Source: Terriglobia bacterium
GTDB taxonomy: Bacteria; Acidobacteriota; Terriglobia; Terriglobales; Acidobacteriaceae
Direction of reading: 5' to 3'
DNA length: 64,000 nucleotides
Assembly: GCA_020073215.1 (NCBI GenBank)
Contig: JAIQFO010000002.1
Span: 1 to 64,000, forward strand
Positions 8,326-17,339 of the stretch are shown here, piece after piece. Numbering within the stretch: position 1 is the first letter of the stretch; every line of letters starts with the position of its first letter. Under the pieces are notes generated by a model. It saw nothing but the letters and a program-made list of their open reading frames with translations. It was not told where the DNA came from and searched no databases. The position numbers and the translations under genes were made by a program.

Positions 8326-8580
8326 ATGAGTTCGCAAAACTGGACCGTGGCGGAAGCCAAGGCAAAATTCAGTGAGATCATCGAACGGGCAATGACCGAA
8401 GGACCGCAAACCATTACGCGGAACGGACGCACGGCCGCGATGGTGGTGGGCGCGGAGGAATGGCAACGCAAGACAGAGCGCGTCGGCAACCTGGCGGAAT
8501 TCTTTGCAGAATCCCCCTTGCGGGGATCCGGCCTGAAGGTCCGTCGCCTCAAGGGACGGCCCCGGAAGATTAGCCTGTGA
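8326..8580 (+). CDS. Phd/YefM-family antitoxin
   Basis: 84 residues from the ATG at 8326 (MSSQNWTVAEAKAKF), with GGAAGGA 8 nt upstream; an earlier ATG at 8281 lies inside the operator repeats and is rejected. The N-terminal block WTVAEAKAKFSEIIERA with ITRNGRTAAMVV is the Phd/YefM DNA-binding fold (PF02604). The C-terminal part rich in Arg/Lys is the toxin-wrapping region. The stop overlaps the toxin start (GTGA). It should neutralise the VapC-like toxin and repress the operon. Confidence 0.9.
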   Translation: MSSQNWTVAEAKAKFSEIIERAMTEGPQTITRNGRTAAMVVGAEEWQRKTERVGNLAEFFAESPLRGSGLKVRRLKGRPRKISL

Positions 8581-8993
8581 ACTTCCTTCTGGACACCAAT
8601 GCAGTTTCGGAATGGGTCAAGCCGCGCCCTAATCCAGGCCTCATCGGCTGGATGGAATCGGCCGATGAGGATCGCATTTTCCTCAGTGTGGTCTCGTGCG
8701 CAGAGCTACGCTACGGTGTGGAACGCATGGCGGCGGGAAGGCGTCGAACCCGGCTTGAGCAGTGGCTACAACACGAATTGCCATTGAGATTCGAGGGCAG
8801 AATCCTGTCCGTCGACACGACCGTGGCAGAAGCCTGGGGTAGGACGGCGTCACGCAGCGATGCGGCAGGACGTCCGATGGGCGCAATGGATGCTTTCCTG
8901 GCCGCCACCGCGGAGACCCATCAACTGACGCTGGTGACCCGCAACGTTTCAGATTTTCCCCTGCTTAAAGCGGTTCTCAATCCCTGGACTTAG
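8577..8993 (+). CDS. vapC: VapC/FitB-like PIN-domain ribonuclease toxin
   Basis: 138 residues, a single PIN domain. The acidic metal-binding residues are all present: D6 (MNFLLDTNAVSE), E43 (SCAELRYG), D105 (GAMDAFLAA) and D126 (TRNVSDF). These make it a probable active Mg-dependent RNase that cleaves tRNA or mRNA when freed from antitoxin. The GTG start overlaps the antitoxin stop by 4 nt, so production is coupled. The convergent pseudokinase gene ends 10 nt after the toxin stop, so the unit is just these two genes. Confidence 0.92.
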   Translation: MNFLLDTNAVSEWVKPRPNPGLIGWMESADEDRIFLSVVSCAELRYGVERMAAGRRRTRLEQWLQHELPLRFEGRILSVDTTVAEAWGRTASRSDAAGRPMGAMDAFLAATAETHQLTLVTRNVSDFPLLKAVLNPWT

Positions 8994-9003
8994 GGACCAC
9001 CCT

Positions 9004-10320
9004 CTAAGGCGCTGCGCGCACGGCGGACCCTTCCGTGTTGGTTCGGCTGAACGCGAACTGCAGCTTCCATTCCCTGGTGGCGCCCTGCTCACTGGCTGGT
9101 GCCGGAGAAAATTTCCAGTTCCGTGCCGCCTCGAGTGCGACGCGGGAAAAATACTTGCTCGGCCCGGCGGATTCGAGCGTCGCCTTCGCCACGTTGCCCG
9201 CGGCATCCACCTCGACTTTCACGCGAACCTTGATCCTGCCTTGGATGGTGCGGCGCGCGTTCGGCGAAACCTGCGGCATCACCCGCCGCACCACGCCGCT
9301 CTGGTTGCTGGGGGTTGTTGTGCCGGTGGCGGGCTGTGAGTTCTCCGTCGCCGTAGGCTGCGGCGCTGGCGTCGATTGTGCTTCCGGCGGCGGGCTTGAC
9401 GGTTTCTGTCTCGCAAGCAAGAAGAACGCAAGCGCAACGAGCGCCACCAACCCCACCCCGTAGGGCCATTTCGGGGACTCTTTCGGCTTACCCGCGATCG
9501 CTGACGTCTGCGCTGCGGATGGCGCTGGCACCGGCAGCGCCGATTCCACTTTCGCGGATTCCAGCCGATCGCCAATCTCTGCAATCGTCCATCGCCTCGC
9601 CGCATCCCTCTCGAAGCAGTGGCCCGCAATCTCGCGGAATGGCTCCGGAACTGTGAGCGGGATCTCCGGCGCGGTCGTCCCTGCACGATCCCAAACCGGC
9701 AAGTGCTGCGTCAGCACCTCGACCAACGTCATTCCCAACTGCCAAACGTCGGCGGTCGGCGAAGGTGCACCCGTTGCCGCTTCTGGCGGATCGTAGGCGG
9801 TCGTCACGCCCGCGCGGCCATCGCTCTCTCCCGGCACTTCCAGCGCGTCGCTCGACAGCTTGACCTGATCGCCAATGGCCAAGATATTTGAAGGCTGGAT
9901 GCGTCCCTGCACGAAGCCCTTCTCGTGCACAAACTGCAACGCCTTGAGAACCGGCGGAAGGGTCGCTCGCACCTCTTCCGCCGTCAGCGCCCGCTCCGGA
10001 AGAATCTGGGAAAGATTTTCTTCCGCGTACTCCTCCACTACATAAAGCAGATCTTTGCTATCCAGTTCGCAGTGCCCTGCCTCGAAAATACGAATCAAAT
10101 TCGGATGGTTCAGTTCGCCGGCAACCTTCCAGCGAGCCAGTTGCTTCTCCGCATCCGGGCCAGCGGGGATCAACTTGATGGCGGCTTTCTCGGAATCGCC
10201 GGCGGCGCTTTGCCAACGGGTAAGGAACACAGCGCTGTGATCGGAACCGCCCAAGTAGCTCTCTAGCGGAAATCTCCCATCGACGGTGCGACCTTCCCAT
10301 TGCTTCCAAGTCTCGCTCAT
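9004..10320 (-). CDS. Pseudokinase-like membrane protein with TonB C-terminal domain
   Basis: 438 residues: protein-kinase fold (~14-255), Pro/Ala linker, one membrane helix (~286-303), a Pro/Thr-rich periplasmic linker, then a TonB_C-type domain (~350-428). K49 (AAIKLIP) and the late-lobe motifs DPPE and DVWQLG are kept. The catalytic loop that should read HRDLKPxN is VQGRIQPSN, so the catalytic Asp is Arg (R140), and the DFG motif is replaced by SSDAL. It is therefore probably a pseudokinase that senses or scaffolds rather than phosphorylates, linked to a periplasmic TonB-like arm. A TACAAT box precedes the ATG by about 25 nt. Confidence 0.75.
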   Translation of the reverse strand: MSETWKQWEGRTVDGRFPLESYLGGSDHSAVFLTRWQSAAGDSEKAAIKLIPAGPDAEKQLARWKVAGELNHPNLIRIFEAGHCELDSKDLLYVVEEYAEENLSQILPERALTAEEVRATLPPVLKALQFVHEKGFVQGRIQPSNILAIGDQVKLSSDALEVPGESDGRAGVTTAYDPPEAATGAPSPTADVWQLGMTLVEVLTQHLPVWDRAGTTAPEIPLTVPEPFREIAGHCFERDAARRWTIAEIGDRLESAKVESALPVPAPSAAQTSAIAGKPKESPKWPYGVGLVALVALAFFLLARQKPSSPPPEAQSTPAPQPTATENSQPATGTTTPSNQSGVVRRVMPQVSPNARRTIQGRIKVRVKVEVDAAGNVAKATLESAGPSKYFSRVALEAARNWKFSPAPASEQGATREWKLQFAFSRTNTEGSAVRAAP

Positions 10321-10420
10321 ATCCGGAGCCTCAACCGTTCGCTATTGTAAGTGACCTGAGGTCCACCGGATTAGTCATTTGGACTTTTTCTTGCGGTTCT
10401 CGCCTGATTGCGGTTCGTGA

Positions 10421-10448
10421 CCGCGCGGCTGCGCTTGAAGCCGCGCGG
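10421..10448. repeat. Hairpin CCGCGCGGCT/AGCCGCGCGG
   Basis: A perfect 10-bp stem with an 8-nt loop in the divergent gap between the pseudokinase gene and the PPOX gene. It lies just upstream of the PPOX -10 box, so it may be a repeat or an operator-like element. Confidence 0.45.
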
Positions 10449-10468
10449 GAAAACGGTCGGTCGCCGTT

Positions 10469-10474
10469 TACAAT
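10469..10474 (+). promoter_or_regulatory. Probable -10 box (TACAAT) of a leaderless gene
   Basis: TACAAT ends 6 nt before the ATG at 10481, which would place the transcription start at or next to the A of ATG. No Shine-Dalgarno sequence is present. Confidence 0.5.
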
Positions 10475-10480
10475 ATTCCC

Positions 10481-10840
10481 ATGGCTACGGTCCCTGCCGA
10501 AATCCACGGCCAGCGTTACCTCAGCCTCGCTACCTTTCGGAAGAGTGGCGTTGCCGTGTATACGCCCATCTGGTTTGCCGAAGACAATCACAAACTCTAC
10601 TTCATGACCAGCAGCAAATTGGGAAAGTACAAGCGGATTCGCAACCAACCGCAAGTCAAGATCGCCCCCTGCACCATGCGTGGAAAGATCACCGGCCCGG
10701 AATTCCCGGCTACGGTTCGTATTCTCCCAACGGAGGAGTTTGTCCGCGTTCGGCGGTTGATCAACGCAAAATATTGGCTCGCTCGTGTGCCCTTTCTCTG
10801 GCGCAACACCGACGCTTACCTGGAAATCACGCCCGCATGA
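10481..10840 (+). CDS. PPOX-class flavin/F420-dependent oxidoreductase
   Basis: 119 residues with the split beta-barrel fold of the pyridoxamine-phosphate-oxidase-like superfamily, of the small 'PPOX class F420-dependent' type (TIGR03666-like). Recognisable blocks are YLSLATFRKSGVAVYTPIWFA, the KLYFMTSS strand, and the KYKRIRNQPQVKIAP cofactor-phosphate region. The substrate is unknown; F420 versus FMN cannot be decided from sequence. The gene has no Shine-Dalgarno sequence; a TACAAT box 6 nt before the ATG suggests a leaderless transcript. It is divergent from the pseudokinase gene. Confidence 0.8.
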   Translation: MATVPAEIHGQRYLSLATFRKSGVAVYTPIWFAEDNHKLYFMTSSKLGKYKRIRNQPQVKIAPCTMRGKITGPEFPATVRILPTEEFVRVRRLINAKYWLARVPFLWRNTDAYLEITPA

Positions 10841-10869
10841 ACGAGGTGAGCTGAATTGCAATTCGCTGC

Positions 10870-10926
10870 CCGCTGTTTCGCGGCGGGCGAGATACCTGCC
10901 GGACAGCCGCCGAGACGGCGGCGCTA
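10870..10926. repeat. Two adjacent hairpins upstream of gap
   Basis: CCCGC-TGTTTCG-CGGCGGG and GCCGCCG-AGA-CGGCGGC (10906-10922, perfect 7-bp stem) lie in the 248-nt gap before gap. The second is followed by GCTAC, as in the other palindromic repeats. Between the repeats and the gene I see no certain promoter. Confidence 0.5.
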
Positions 10927-11088
10927 CAGTCGGGGTACGATCACGGCACTCGTTGTCCGGAGTCGGGAAATCGGGACAGCACCGATGGACGCATGGCGTT
11001 TACGCTAACTCTACCATCCTGTTAACATCGAAAGTTGTCTTAGGCTCCTGGGTATTCTTTAGGCAATCAAAATTCTTTTGGAGGCACC

Positions 11089-12099
11089 ATGGCCGTAAAA
11101 GTTGGCATTAATGGATTTGGACGTATCGGACGGAACATTCTCCGCACCGCGCTGGCGGACAAGAACCTCGACTTCGTTGCCGTCAACGATCTCACCGATC
11201 CCAAGACGCTGGCCCATCTGCTTAAGTACGACTCGATCCTCGGCAACCTGCCGAACGAAATTACCGCCGGCCCCGACAGCATTTCCGTCGACGGCAAGGT
11301 CATCAAAGTCTTCAAAGAGAAAGATCCCGCTGCCCTGTCCTGGGATTCAGTCGGAGCGCAGCTGGTCATCGAGTCTACGGGAAAGTTCACCGACGCCAAC
11401 GAAGCCAAGAAACATCTGCGCGGTTCAGTGAAAAAGGTCGTCATCACGGCCCCCGCAAAAAACGAGGACATCACGATTGTGCTCGGCGTCAACGACGAAA
11501 AATACGATCCTGCCAAGCACCACATCGTTTCGAACGCGTCCTGCACCACGAATTGTCTGGCTCCCATCGCCAAGGTCATCCACGACAACTTCAAGATCGT
11601 CACCGGCACCATGACCACCATCCACTCCTATACGAACGATCAGGTGATTCTCGACTTCCCGCACAAGGATTTGCGACGGGCGCGGGCGGCGGCGCTCTCC
11701 ATGATTCCGACCACCACCGGCGCAGCCAAAGCGCTCAAACTCGTCATTCCCGATCTGGCGGGCAAGATCGACGGCTTCTCCATGCGTGTGCCTACGCCCA
11801 ACGTTTCCGTCGTCGACCTGGTTGCCTTCGTCGAAAAGAAAACGACCAAAGAAGAAGTGAATGCCGCGCTGAAGAAGGCTTCCGAATCCGGTCCGCTGAA
11901 GGGCTACCTCGGATACGAGACGAACGAACTGGTGTCGTCCGATTTCAAAGGGGACTCCCGCTCCTCCATCGTCGATGCTCCCATGACGCTGGTGGTCGGC
12001 GGCAATTGCGTGAAGTTGATCTCCTGGTACGACAACGAGTGGGGATATTCCTGCCGTGTGCGCGATCTGATCAACCTGATGGCGGCCAGGGGCCTGTGA
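11089..12099 (+). CDS. gap: Glyceraldehyde-3-phosphate dehydrogenase, type I
   Basis: 336 residues, complete. It converts glyceraldehyde-3-phosphate, phosphate and NAD+ to 1,3-bisphosphoglycerate in glycolysis. The NAD Rossmann motif [10 protein letters not shown] is at 6-15. The active-site SNASCTTNC has the catalytic C152, and WYDNEWGYS closes the protein. D34 (VNDL) favours NAD over NADP. TTTGGAGG lies 6 nt before the ATG. It is first in the run gap-pgk-macro-tpiA, all on the plus strand, so it probably drives the operon. Confidence 0.97.
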   Translation: MAVKVGINGFGRIGRNILRTALADKNLDFVAVNDLTDPKTLAHLLKYDSILGNLPNEITAGPDSISVDGKVIKVFKEKDPAALSWDSVGAQLVIESTGKFTDANEAKKHLRGSVKKVVITAPAKNEDITIVLGVNDEKYDPAKHHIVSNASCTTNCLAPIAKVIHDNFKIVTGTMTTIHSYTNDQVILDFPHKDLRRARAAALSMIPTTTGAAKALKLVIPDLAGKIDGFSMRVPTPNVSVVDLVAFVEKKTTKEEVNAALKKASESGPLKGYLGYETNELVSSDFKGDSRSSIVDAPMTLVVGGNCVKLISWYDNEWGYSCRVRDLINLMAARGL

Positions 12100-12118
12100 T
12101 TCGCAGCCGCCGCCCGGT

Positions 12119-12155
12119 CCCACTCATCGCAACGTGCGCGATGAGTGGGGCACCC
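12119..12155. repeat. Palindromic repeat, family B (CCCACTC...GAGTGGG)
   Basis: CCCACTCATCGC and GCGATGAGTGGG pair perfectly, followed by the constant tail GCACCC. It lies between gap and pgk. Other members at 17870 (inside a gene) and 24570 have the same ends but a different, still self-complementary, core. Confidence 0.8.
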
Positions 12156-12232
12156 AGCGATTGCTTGTTACGCAACGTGATCTGAACGACTCACGAGGGA
12201 GAAAACCAACGTCGAACGACGGAGCGCTTCCC

Positions 12233-13444
12233 ATGTCAAAACTTTCGATTCGCGATCTTCCTCTCAACGATCACCGCATCTTCATGCGGGTGGACTTCAA
12301 CGTCCCGCTGGACGACGGCCGCGTCATGGACGACACGCGCATTCGCGAAACCCTGCCCAGCATCGAGTACGCGCTGCGCCACGGCGCGCGCCTTATCCTG
12401 GCGTCTCACCTGGGGCGGCCCAAAGGCAAGGTGAATTCCAAATTGAGCCTCAAGCCGGTGGCCGAGCGTTTGCGCATGCTGCTCGATAAGGAACTGGCGC
12501 GCGGAGAAAACGTTGGCTTCTGCCCGGACTGTGTTGGGCCGGAGGCCGAAGAAGTGGCGCTCAAACTGGAGAAAGGCCAGGCGCTGCTGCTCGAAAACCT
12601 GCGCTTCCACGCCGAAGAAGAAAAGAACGACGAGAATTTTTCCAAGCAGCTCGCCAAGCTTGCCGAATATTACGTCAACGATGCCTTCGGCACCGCCCAT
12701 CGCGCCCACGCGTCCACGGCCGGCATCACGAAGTTCGTGCAGAAATCCGCCGCCGGTTTGCTCATGGAGAAGGAGCTGAAATATCTGGGGCGGGCGCTGC
12801 AGAACCCCGAGCGTCCTTTCGTCGCCATCCTTGGAGGCGCCAAGGTCAGCGACAAAATTGGAGTCATCCAGAACCTGCTCGGCAAGGTGGACTCGTTCAT
12901 CATCGGCGGCGGCATGGCGTATACGTTTTTGAAGGCGCAAGGTGAATCCGTGGGCAAGAGCCTGGTGGAAGAAGACAAGATCGAGCTCGCCCGCGACCTT
13001 CTGCAGCAGGCGAAAACGCGTAAGATCAAGTTCCTGTTGCCCACCGATCACGTTGTCGCCGACCGCGTCGAAGCGGGCGCCATGGTTAAGTTCGCCGGAG
13101 CCGGCGAACCCATCCCCGCCAACATGATGGCACTTGATATCGGACCGCAATCAATCGAAGCGTTTTCCGATGAAATCGCGGGCGCCCGTACCGTTGTCTG
13201 GAACGGCCCCATGGGCGTTTTTGAATTGTCGCCCTTTGCGCGAGGCACGTTCAAGATTGCCCAGGCGGTGGCGGAAAATGCGGGAGCGATCACGATCGTG
13301 GGCGGCGGAGATTCTGTCGCCGCGGTCAAGGCCGCCGGTGTGGCCGACAAGATCACTCATATTTCAACCGGCGGAGGCGCGTCTTTGGAATTTCTGGAAG
13401 GCAAGAAGTTGCCCGGGGTCGAGGCGCTGACGGAGAAGAGATAA
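12233..13444 (+). CDS. pgk: Phosphoglycerate kinase
   Basis: 403 residues from the ATG at 12233 ([11 protein letters not shown]); the 33 codons upstream in frame run through a palindromic repeat and are not conserved. The N-lobe shows [11 protein letters not shown] and [12 protein letters not shown]. The middle has [11 protein letters not shown] and the C-lobe [10 protein letters not shown] and GGGDSVAA, the nucleotide-binding part. It makes ATP and 3-phosphoglycerate from 1,3-bisphosphoglycerate. It lies ~130 nt after gap and 78 nt before the macro-domain gene. Confidence 0.97.
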   Translation: MSKLSIRDLPLNDHRIFMRVDFNVPLDDGRVMDDTRIRETLPSIEYALRHGARLILASHLGRPKGKVNSKLSLKPVAERLRMLLDKELARGENVGFCPDCVGPEAEEVALKLEKGQALLLENLRFHAEEEKNDENFSKQLAKLAEYYVNDAFGTAHRAHASTAGITKFVQKSAAGLLMEKELKYLGRALQNPERPFVAILGGAKVSDKIGVIQNLLGKVDSFIIGGGMAYTFLKAQGESVGKSLVEEDKIELARDLLQQAKTRKIKFLLPTDHVVADRVEAGAMVKFAGAGEPIPANMMALDIGPQSIEAFSDEIAGARTVVWNGPMGVFELSPFARGTFKIAQAVAENAGAITIVGGGDSVAAVKAAGVADKITHISTGGGASLEFLEGKKLPGVEALTEKR

Positions 13445-13522
13445 GTGTCAGGTGCCATGTGTTAGGTGGCGGAAACTCTGGGTCCTGAGACCTGAAACCT
13501 GAAACCTTTTGAGGGGCCGCTA

Positions 13523-14137
13523 ATGTCTGACTTCGCAGCCCGACTGACTTTCTCGAACGGCAAGACGCTCGAATTCCACGGGCCCGACGACATCACGAAG
13601 GAGACCACCGAGGCCATCGTGAACGCCGCCAACTCCTCTCTGCTCGGCGGCGGAGGCGTCGATGGCGCGATTCATCGGGCGGGCGGCCCATCCATCCTTC
13701 AGGAGTGCAGGCGCATCGTCGCCAAGACTGGCACCCTCCCGGCCGGCAAGGCCGTCATCACGACCGGCGGACGATTGGCGGCCAAGTATGTCATTCACAC
13801 GGTCGGGCCCGTGTATCGGGGAGGCGGGCAGGGCGAGGCCGAAACCCTCGCCAGTTGCTATCGTGCGTCGGTCCAGATCGCCGATGACCACGGAATACGA
13901 TCGTTGGCCTTTCCTTCGATATCGACCGGGGCCTTTGGCTATCCGGTGGACGAGGCCGCGGAAATCGCGGTTCGCACCATCGCCGGAACTCTGCCGCCCT
14001 GTGCCCATGTCGTGCACGTCCGTTTCGTGCTCTTCGACGTTGTCACCTGCACAACCTACGTCCGCGCCGCCGAAAAATTGTCGCAGCAGCCGCTCGCAAA
14101 TTCCGCTATCGTCAGCATCGAGAGGGGTCCTTCATGA
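13523..14137 (+). CDS. Macro-domain protein (ADP-ribose/O-acetyl-ADP-ribose binding)
   Basis: 204 residues with one macro domain (A1pp, PF01661) covering ~20-180. The ligand-binding blocks are VNAANSSLLGGGGVDGAIH (from ~33) and SISTGAFGYP. This resembles YmdB/MacroD-type deacylases that remove acetyl from O-acetyl-ADP-ribose or ADP-ribose from proteins. GAGGGG precedes the ATG, and the last 4 nt overlap the tpiA start (ATGA), so it is translationally coupled to a glycolytic enzyme. The operon position is unusual and may point to control of NAD-dependent steps; that is inference. Confidence 0.92.
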   Translation: MSDFAARLTFSNGKTLEFHGPDDITKETTEAIVNAANSSLLGGGGVDGAIHRAGGPSILQECRRIVAKTGTLPAGKAVITTGGRLAAKYVIHTVGPVYRGGGQGEAETLASCYRASVQIADDHGIRSLAFPSISTGAFGYPVDEAAEIAVRTIAGTLPPCAHVVHVRFVLFDVVTCTTYVRAAEKLSQQPLANSAIVSIERGPS

Positions 14138-14883
14138 GAAAGAAACTCATCGCCGCCAACTGGAAGATGTACAAAACGCCCGACCAGGCCCGGGACTTCT
14201 TCCGCGATATTTTGCCTCTGGTCCACGGCCACGACCGCGACGAAATCGTCGTCTGCCCCACTTATCTCTGCCTCGATGCCGCCGTCGCCGCCGCCAAAGG
14301 GTCGAATGTCGCCATCGGCGCGCAGAATCTTCATTGGGAAAAAGAAGGCGCATTCACGGGAGAAGTCAACGCCGCCATGTTGCTGGCCGCGGGTGTGACT
14401 CACGTTATCATCGGGCACTCCGAACGCCGGCAGTATTTTGGCGAAACCGATGACACGGTCAACCTGAAGCTCAAGTCGGCGCTCGAAGCTGGACTCGTCC
14501 CCATCGTCTGCGTCGGAGAAGTGCTCGAGGAACGCGAGGCCGGACTCACCGACGACGTGCTGCGCCGCCAGTGTTTGCGCGCCTTCCACAAGGTTTCAGC
14601 CAAGAAAGCCGTTCGCCTGGTGGTCGCCTACGAACCGGTCTGGGCCATTGGCACCGGAAAAACCGCAACGCCGCAGATGGCCGCCGATGCGCACGCCATC
14701 ATCCGCGCCCAAGCCGCGGAGTCGTTCGGCCAGGAATTCGCTGACAAACTGCGTATCCTCTACGGGGGCTCCGTAAAACCAGAGAATGCGCACGCCCTGA
14801 TGTCGGAAGAAGAAATTGACGGGGCGCTGGTGGGGGGAGCGTCGCTCGATCCCAAATCATTCGCGGCCATTGTGAAGTATTAG
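14134..14883 (+). CDS. tpiA: Triosephosphate isomerase
   Basis: 249 residues, complete TIM barrel. Catalytic residues are visible: K11 (AANWKMYK), H95 (IIGHSERRQ) and E167 (VAYEPVWAIGTG), with the phosphate loop LYGGSVKPEN near the end. It interconverts dihydroxyacetone phosphate and glyceraldehyde-3-phosphate. It is last in the gap-pgk-macro-tpiA run and its start overlaps the macro gene. secG, which often follows tpiA in bacteria, is absent here. Confidence 0.97.
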   Translation: MRKKLIAANWKMYKTPDQARDFFRDILPLVHGHDRDEIVVCPTYLCLDAAVAAAKGSNVAIGAQNLHWEKEGAFTGEVNAAMLLAAGVTHVIIGHSERRQYFGETDDTVNLKLKSALEAGLVPIVCVGEVLEEREAGLTDDVLRRQCLRAFHKVSAKKAVRLVVAYEPVWAIGTGKTATPQMAADAHAIIRAQAAESFGQEFADKLRILYGGSVKPENAHALMSEEEIDGALVGGASLDPKSFAAIVKY

Positions 14884-14965
14884 AGCGCATTGATGCATCA
14901 ATGGGCGCGTGGCGAATTCCAGAAATTGCTGTGACCACAGGCTGCTGTCGCGCTACGCGCGGCTT

Positions 14966-14994
14966 GGACGGGCGAGGGCGCCCGTCCCCACACC
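14966..14994. repeat. Palindromic repeat, family C
   Basis: GGACGGGCG-AGGG-CGCCCGTCC followed by CCACACC, in the gap after tpiA. The same element occurs at 36501-36528 with one centre base changed. Confidence 0.7.
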
Positions 14995-15079
14995 AACCAT
15001 TAAGTCCGGCGGCGATTGGTGCTACGACTTTTGGTGCGGATAGCCGGTCCGATAACTGCTAGACTTCGCTCAGAGCCCC

Positions 15080-15928
15080 ATGCCACGCTTCTTTTATTTC
15101 GGAGCCCTGCTGGGCATCGCGGCGATCTTGTGTTCGCCGATTTGTGCGCAGACACCGGCCGCGGGTAACGCTCGCGTTCAGCACGTCATGGTGCGCGGAA
15201 CGAGCGATGCCATGGAAGTGGAGATTCAGACTTCCGGAGCACTGGTCGAGCCCGATACCCAGGCCATCACCGGACCGGACCGCATCATCGTGGATTTTCC
15301 CGGCGCGCTTCCGGATGCCGAGTTGCGCGCGCTGAAAGTGAATCGCGGCGCACTTAGGGGAATTCGCGCGGGACTGTTCTTCAACAACCCTCCGATCACT
15401 CGCGTCGTGCTCGATCTGGCGGAGCCGCAGTCGTACCGGATTGCGGCGAGCCAGAATGCGATTGTCGTGAAGCTGGGTCCGGTGAAACCGGGTCGAGTTA
15501 CGACTGCTGGAGCGACGGCTCCCGGCTTGGCCCGCGCAACCCTGCAGAACGCGTCGATGGCGACGAGTGCGAATGTGGCGGTCTCGGCCGCAGTTTCGAG
15601 CACGCCGGTTCCCGCCGTCAGCGAAGCTCCGCCACCACCACCGAAGCCGGCGGTGACCGTGACTTTTGAAAACGGAATGTTGCGTATCCACGCCGAGAAA
15701 GCGACGCTGGCGCAGGTGTTGTTCGAAGTGCAGCGCGAGACGCGGGCGGAGATTGCGATTCCGGCTGGCGCCGAGCAGGAACAAGTCGTCGCCGATCTGG
15801 GTCCGGCTCCGGCGCGCGATGTGCTCGCGGCGCTGCTGAACGGCTCGGCCTATAACTTCATTTTTGTCGGCGAGGAACTTACGCTGGAGCGCGTCATTCT
15901 GACGCGCCGCGATCCCAACAGCTTCTAG
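15080..15928 (+). CDS. Secreted AMIN-domain and STN-domain protein
   Basis: 282 residues with a signal peptide (MPRFFYFGALLGIAAILCSPICAQ). An AMIN domain (~32-125) shows the pattern VEIQTSGAL...DRIIVDFPGALP...TRVVLDLAEPQSYRI; AMIN domains anchor envelope proteins to peptidoglycan or secretins. After a Pro-rich linker (~165-190) comes a short STN/secretin N0-like domain (~195-275). The layout resembles the N-terminal half of PilQ-type secretins without the pore. It may help assemble a pilus or secretion system in the envelope, which would fit the Tad genes that follow on the other strand. Confidence 0.75.
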   Translation: MPRFFYFGALLGIAAILCSPICAQTPAAGNARVQHVMVRGTSDAMEVEIQTSGALVEPDTQAITGPDRIIVDFPGALPDAELRALKVNRGALRGIRAGLFFNNPPITRVVLDLAEPQSYRIAASQNAIVVKLGPVKPGRVTTAGATAPGLARATLQNASMATSANVAVSAAVSSTPVPAVSEAPPPPPKPAVTVTFENGMLRIHAEKATLAQVLFEVQRETRAEIAIPAGAEQEQVVADLGPAPARDVLAALLNGSAYNFIFVGEELTLERVILTRRDPNSF

Positions 15929-15961
15929 CGCCGCCCTCCAACAAACCACACGATGGAGCGA

Positions 15962-16011
15962 CGGACGTCTCGCCCGCCCAGCCGGGCGGGGGACGCCCGG
16001 CGCTCCACCAG
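15962..16011. repeat. Hairpin in a convergent gap (CCCGCCC/GGGCGGG)
   Basis: GCCCGCCCAGCCGGGCGGG lies within GGACGTCTC...GGACGCCCGGCG, between the convergent AMIN and TadG genes. It may act as a two-way terminator or be another intergenic repeat. Confidence 0.5.
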
Positions 16012-16013
16012 AA

Positions 16014-17333
16014 CTAGGGCGGAGAGATCAGCCGTACGATCACGGGAGATGCACCGTTGCCGAGAAGCGGCGGCGTACCTGTGGCGCCGGTCCCGCAACC
16101 GGCCATGTTGACGACCGTCGCTGGAATCTGAGGGCCGGGCATAGGGTTTCCGGCAGAGTTCAGGAACACCTGCAGGAAGCCGATCACGTCGACGGTGGTG
16201 CCCGGGGGGGGTGGGCCGGCGTTGGTATTAATTACTGGAATCGTCACGAGTGAATCGCTTACCAGAACATCTCTCCCAACCGCGCCTGCAACGGGGTTCT
16301 GGTTGCCTGCGAGGAATTGGAAGGGGTTGGGGGGAGTCAGGCCCGCGCTGTCGATGCTGTCGCTGTCTCCCGCTGCGCCGGTATCGTGGATGAGGCATCT
16401 TGCCGCTTGGGCTGTATCAGCATCACGACTGGTCGTGTAGGGATTTACATCGATGTCAATGGCTGCTGCTGGAAGCGGGCCGCATCGAATGGGACGGGGA
16501 ACGCAGCCCGCGACGGCGAGTTGATACGAATTGAAACCAGCGCTGCAAGCGGGCAGGGCCGTGGGGACGGGGAAGTCGTCCGCCTCGATGGCTCCGGGAT
16601 AGTATTGTCCGAAAGATGCCGGGGGGATACCACCTACGCCGCTGCAGTCTGAGCACTTGGCTTGGAGGCTCCAGGATTGACCGAGCCAACCACCAGGCCG
16701 GGACACAATAGCTCCAGTCGCTGAATTGAAGATCTGTATCGCGAATGCTCCGGTGGGGTCAATGTTCGGCAGGAGCCACGGTTTCACGCAAGTGGGGGCG
16801 ATTTGGGGGGGCGGATCCAGATCCAAGGCTTCTGCGCCCGAAGGATTGTAGGCTTCGGCGGTGGCCGATGCGGATACCGCAAGCTGCTTACTTCCCCAAA
16901 TGCGCGCGAAGAAAGTGGGCAGGTCGGTTCTCTTCACCTGTACGGTGACGTGCGGGTTTGTCCCGAACGCAGGCGAGGCGGAATTGGGGAAACTGACAAT
17001 GACCTCCCCGTTACTGGCGACCAGATTCCTTCCTCCGACCACGTTGCCTTGTGCCACCTGGATGGCGACGGCAGAAGCCAGAGTTTCGGCATTGGAGGTG
17101 AGTGCTGCATTCGTGACAGCGGAAGTCATCCCGGAGTTGGCCAGCACGCGCGCGCCGGCGAGGGCGGCGCCATCGGCCGCCAGTTGCGCCTCGCTGCGCG
17201 CGGTATAGAGCGTCACCACGTCGATGGAGAGGGCGGCCATGGCTCCGACCACTGCCAGCATGAACACGGCGACGAGGGTGAGGATGATTCCCTGCTCCTG
17301 CTTCCGTCCCGAGATTTTCTTTTTTCGTTTCAT
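16014..17333 (-). CDS. TadG-like protein (Flp pilus assembly)
   Basis: 439 residues. The N-terminus has a basic stretch (MKRKKKISGRKQ) and then a TadE/TadG-type membrane helix: EQGIILTLVAVF...GAMAALSIDV. It is followed by the typical SEAQLAADGAALAGAR helix of Tad domains (PF13400). The rest (~110-439) is a Pro/Gly/Ser-rich exported region without a recognised domain. It probably acts at the inner membrane as a minor pseudopilin-like part of a Tad/Flp apparatus. It is the last gene of a minus-strand set: prepilin peptidase, TadE, TadE, TadG. Confidence 0.8.
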   Translation of the reverse strand: MKRKKKISGRKQEQGIILTLVAVFMLAVVGAMAALSIDVVTLYTARSEAQLAADGAALAGARVLANSGMTSAVTNAALTSNAETLASAVAIQVAQGNVVGGRNLVASNGEVIVSFPNSASPAFGTNPHVTVQVKRTDLPTFFARIWGSKQLAVSASATAEAYNPSGAEALDLDPPPQIAPTCVKPWLLPNIDPTGAFAIQIFNSATGAIVSRPGGWLGQSWSLQAKCSDCSGVGGIPPASFGQYYPGAIEADDFPVPTALPACSAGFNSYQLAVAGCVPRPIRCGPLPAAAIDIDVNPYTTSRDADTAQAARCLIHDTGAAGDSDSIDSAGLTPPNPFQFLAGNQNPVAGAVGRDVLVSDSLVTIPVINTNAGPPPPGTTVDVIGFLQVFLNSAGNPMPGPQIPATVVNMAGCGTGATGTPPLLGNGASPVIVRLISPP

Positions 17334-17339
17334 GCACTC

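Noticed and set aside
10331-10861. ORF on the minus strand across the PPOX gene
   Set aside because: The PPOX protein on the plus strand has clear family motifs; this frame has none.
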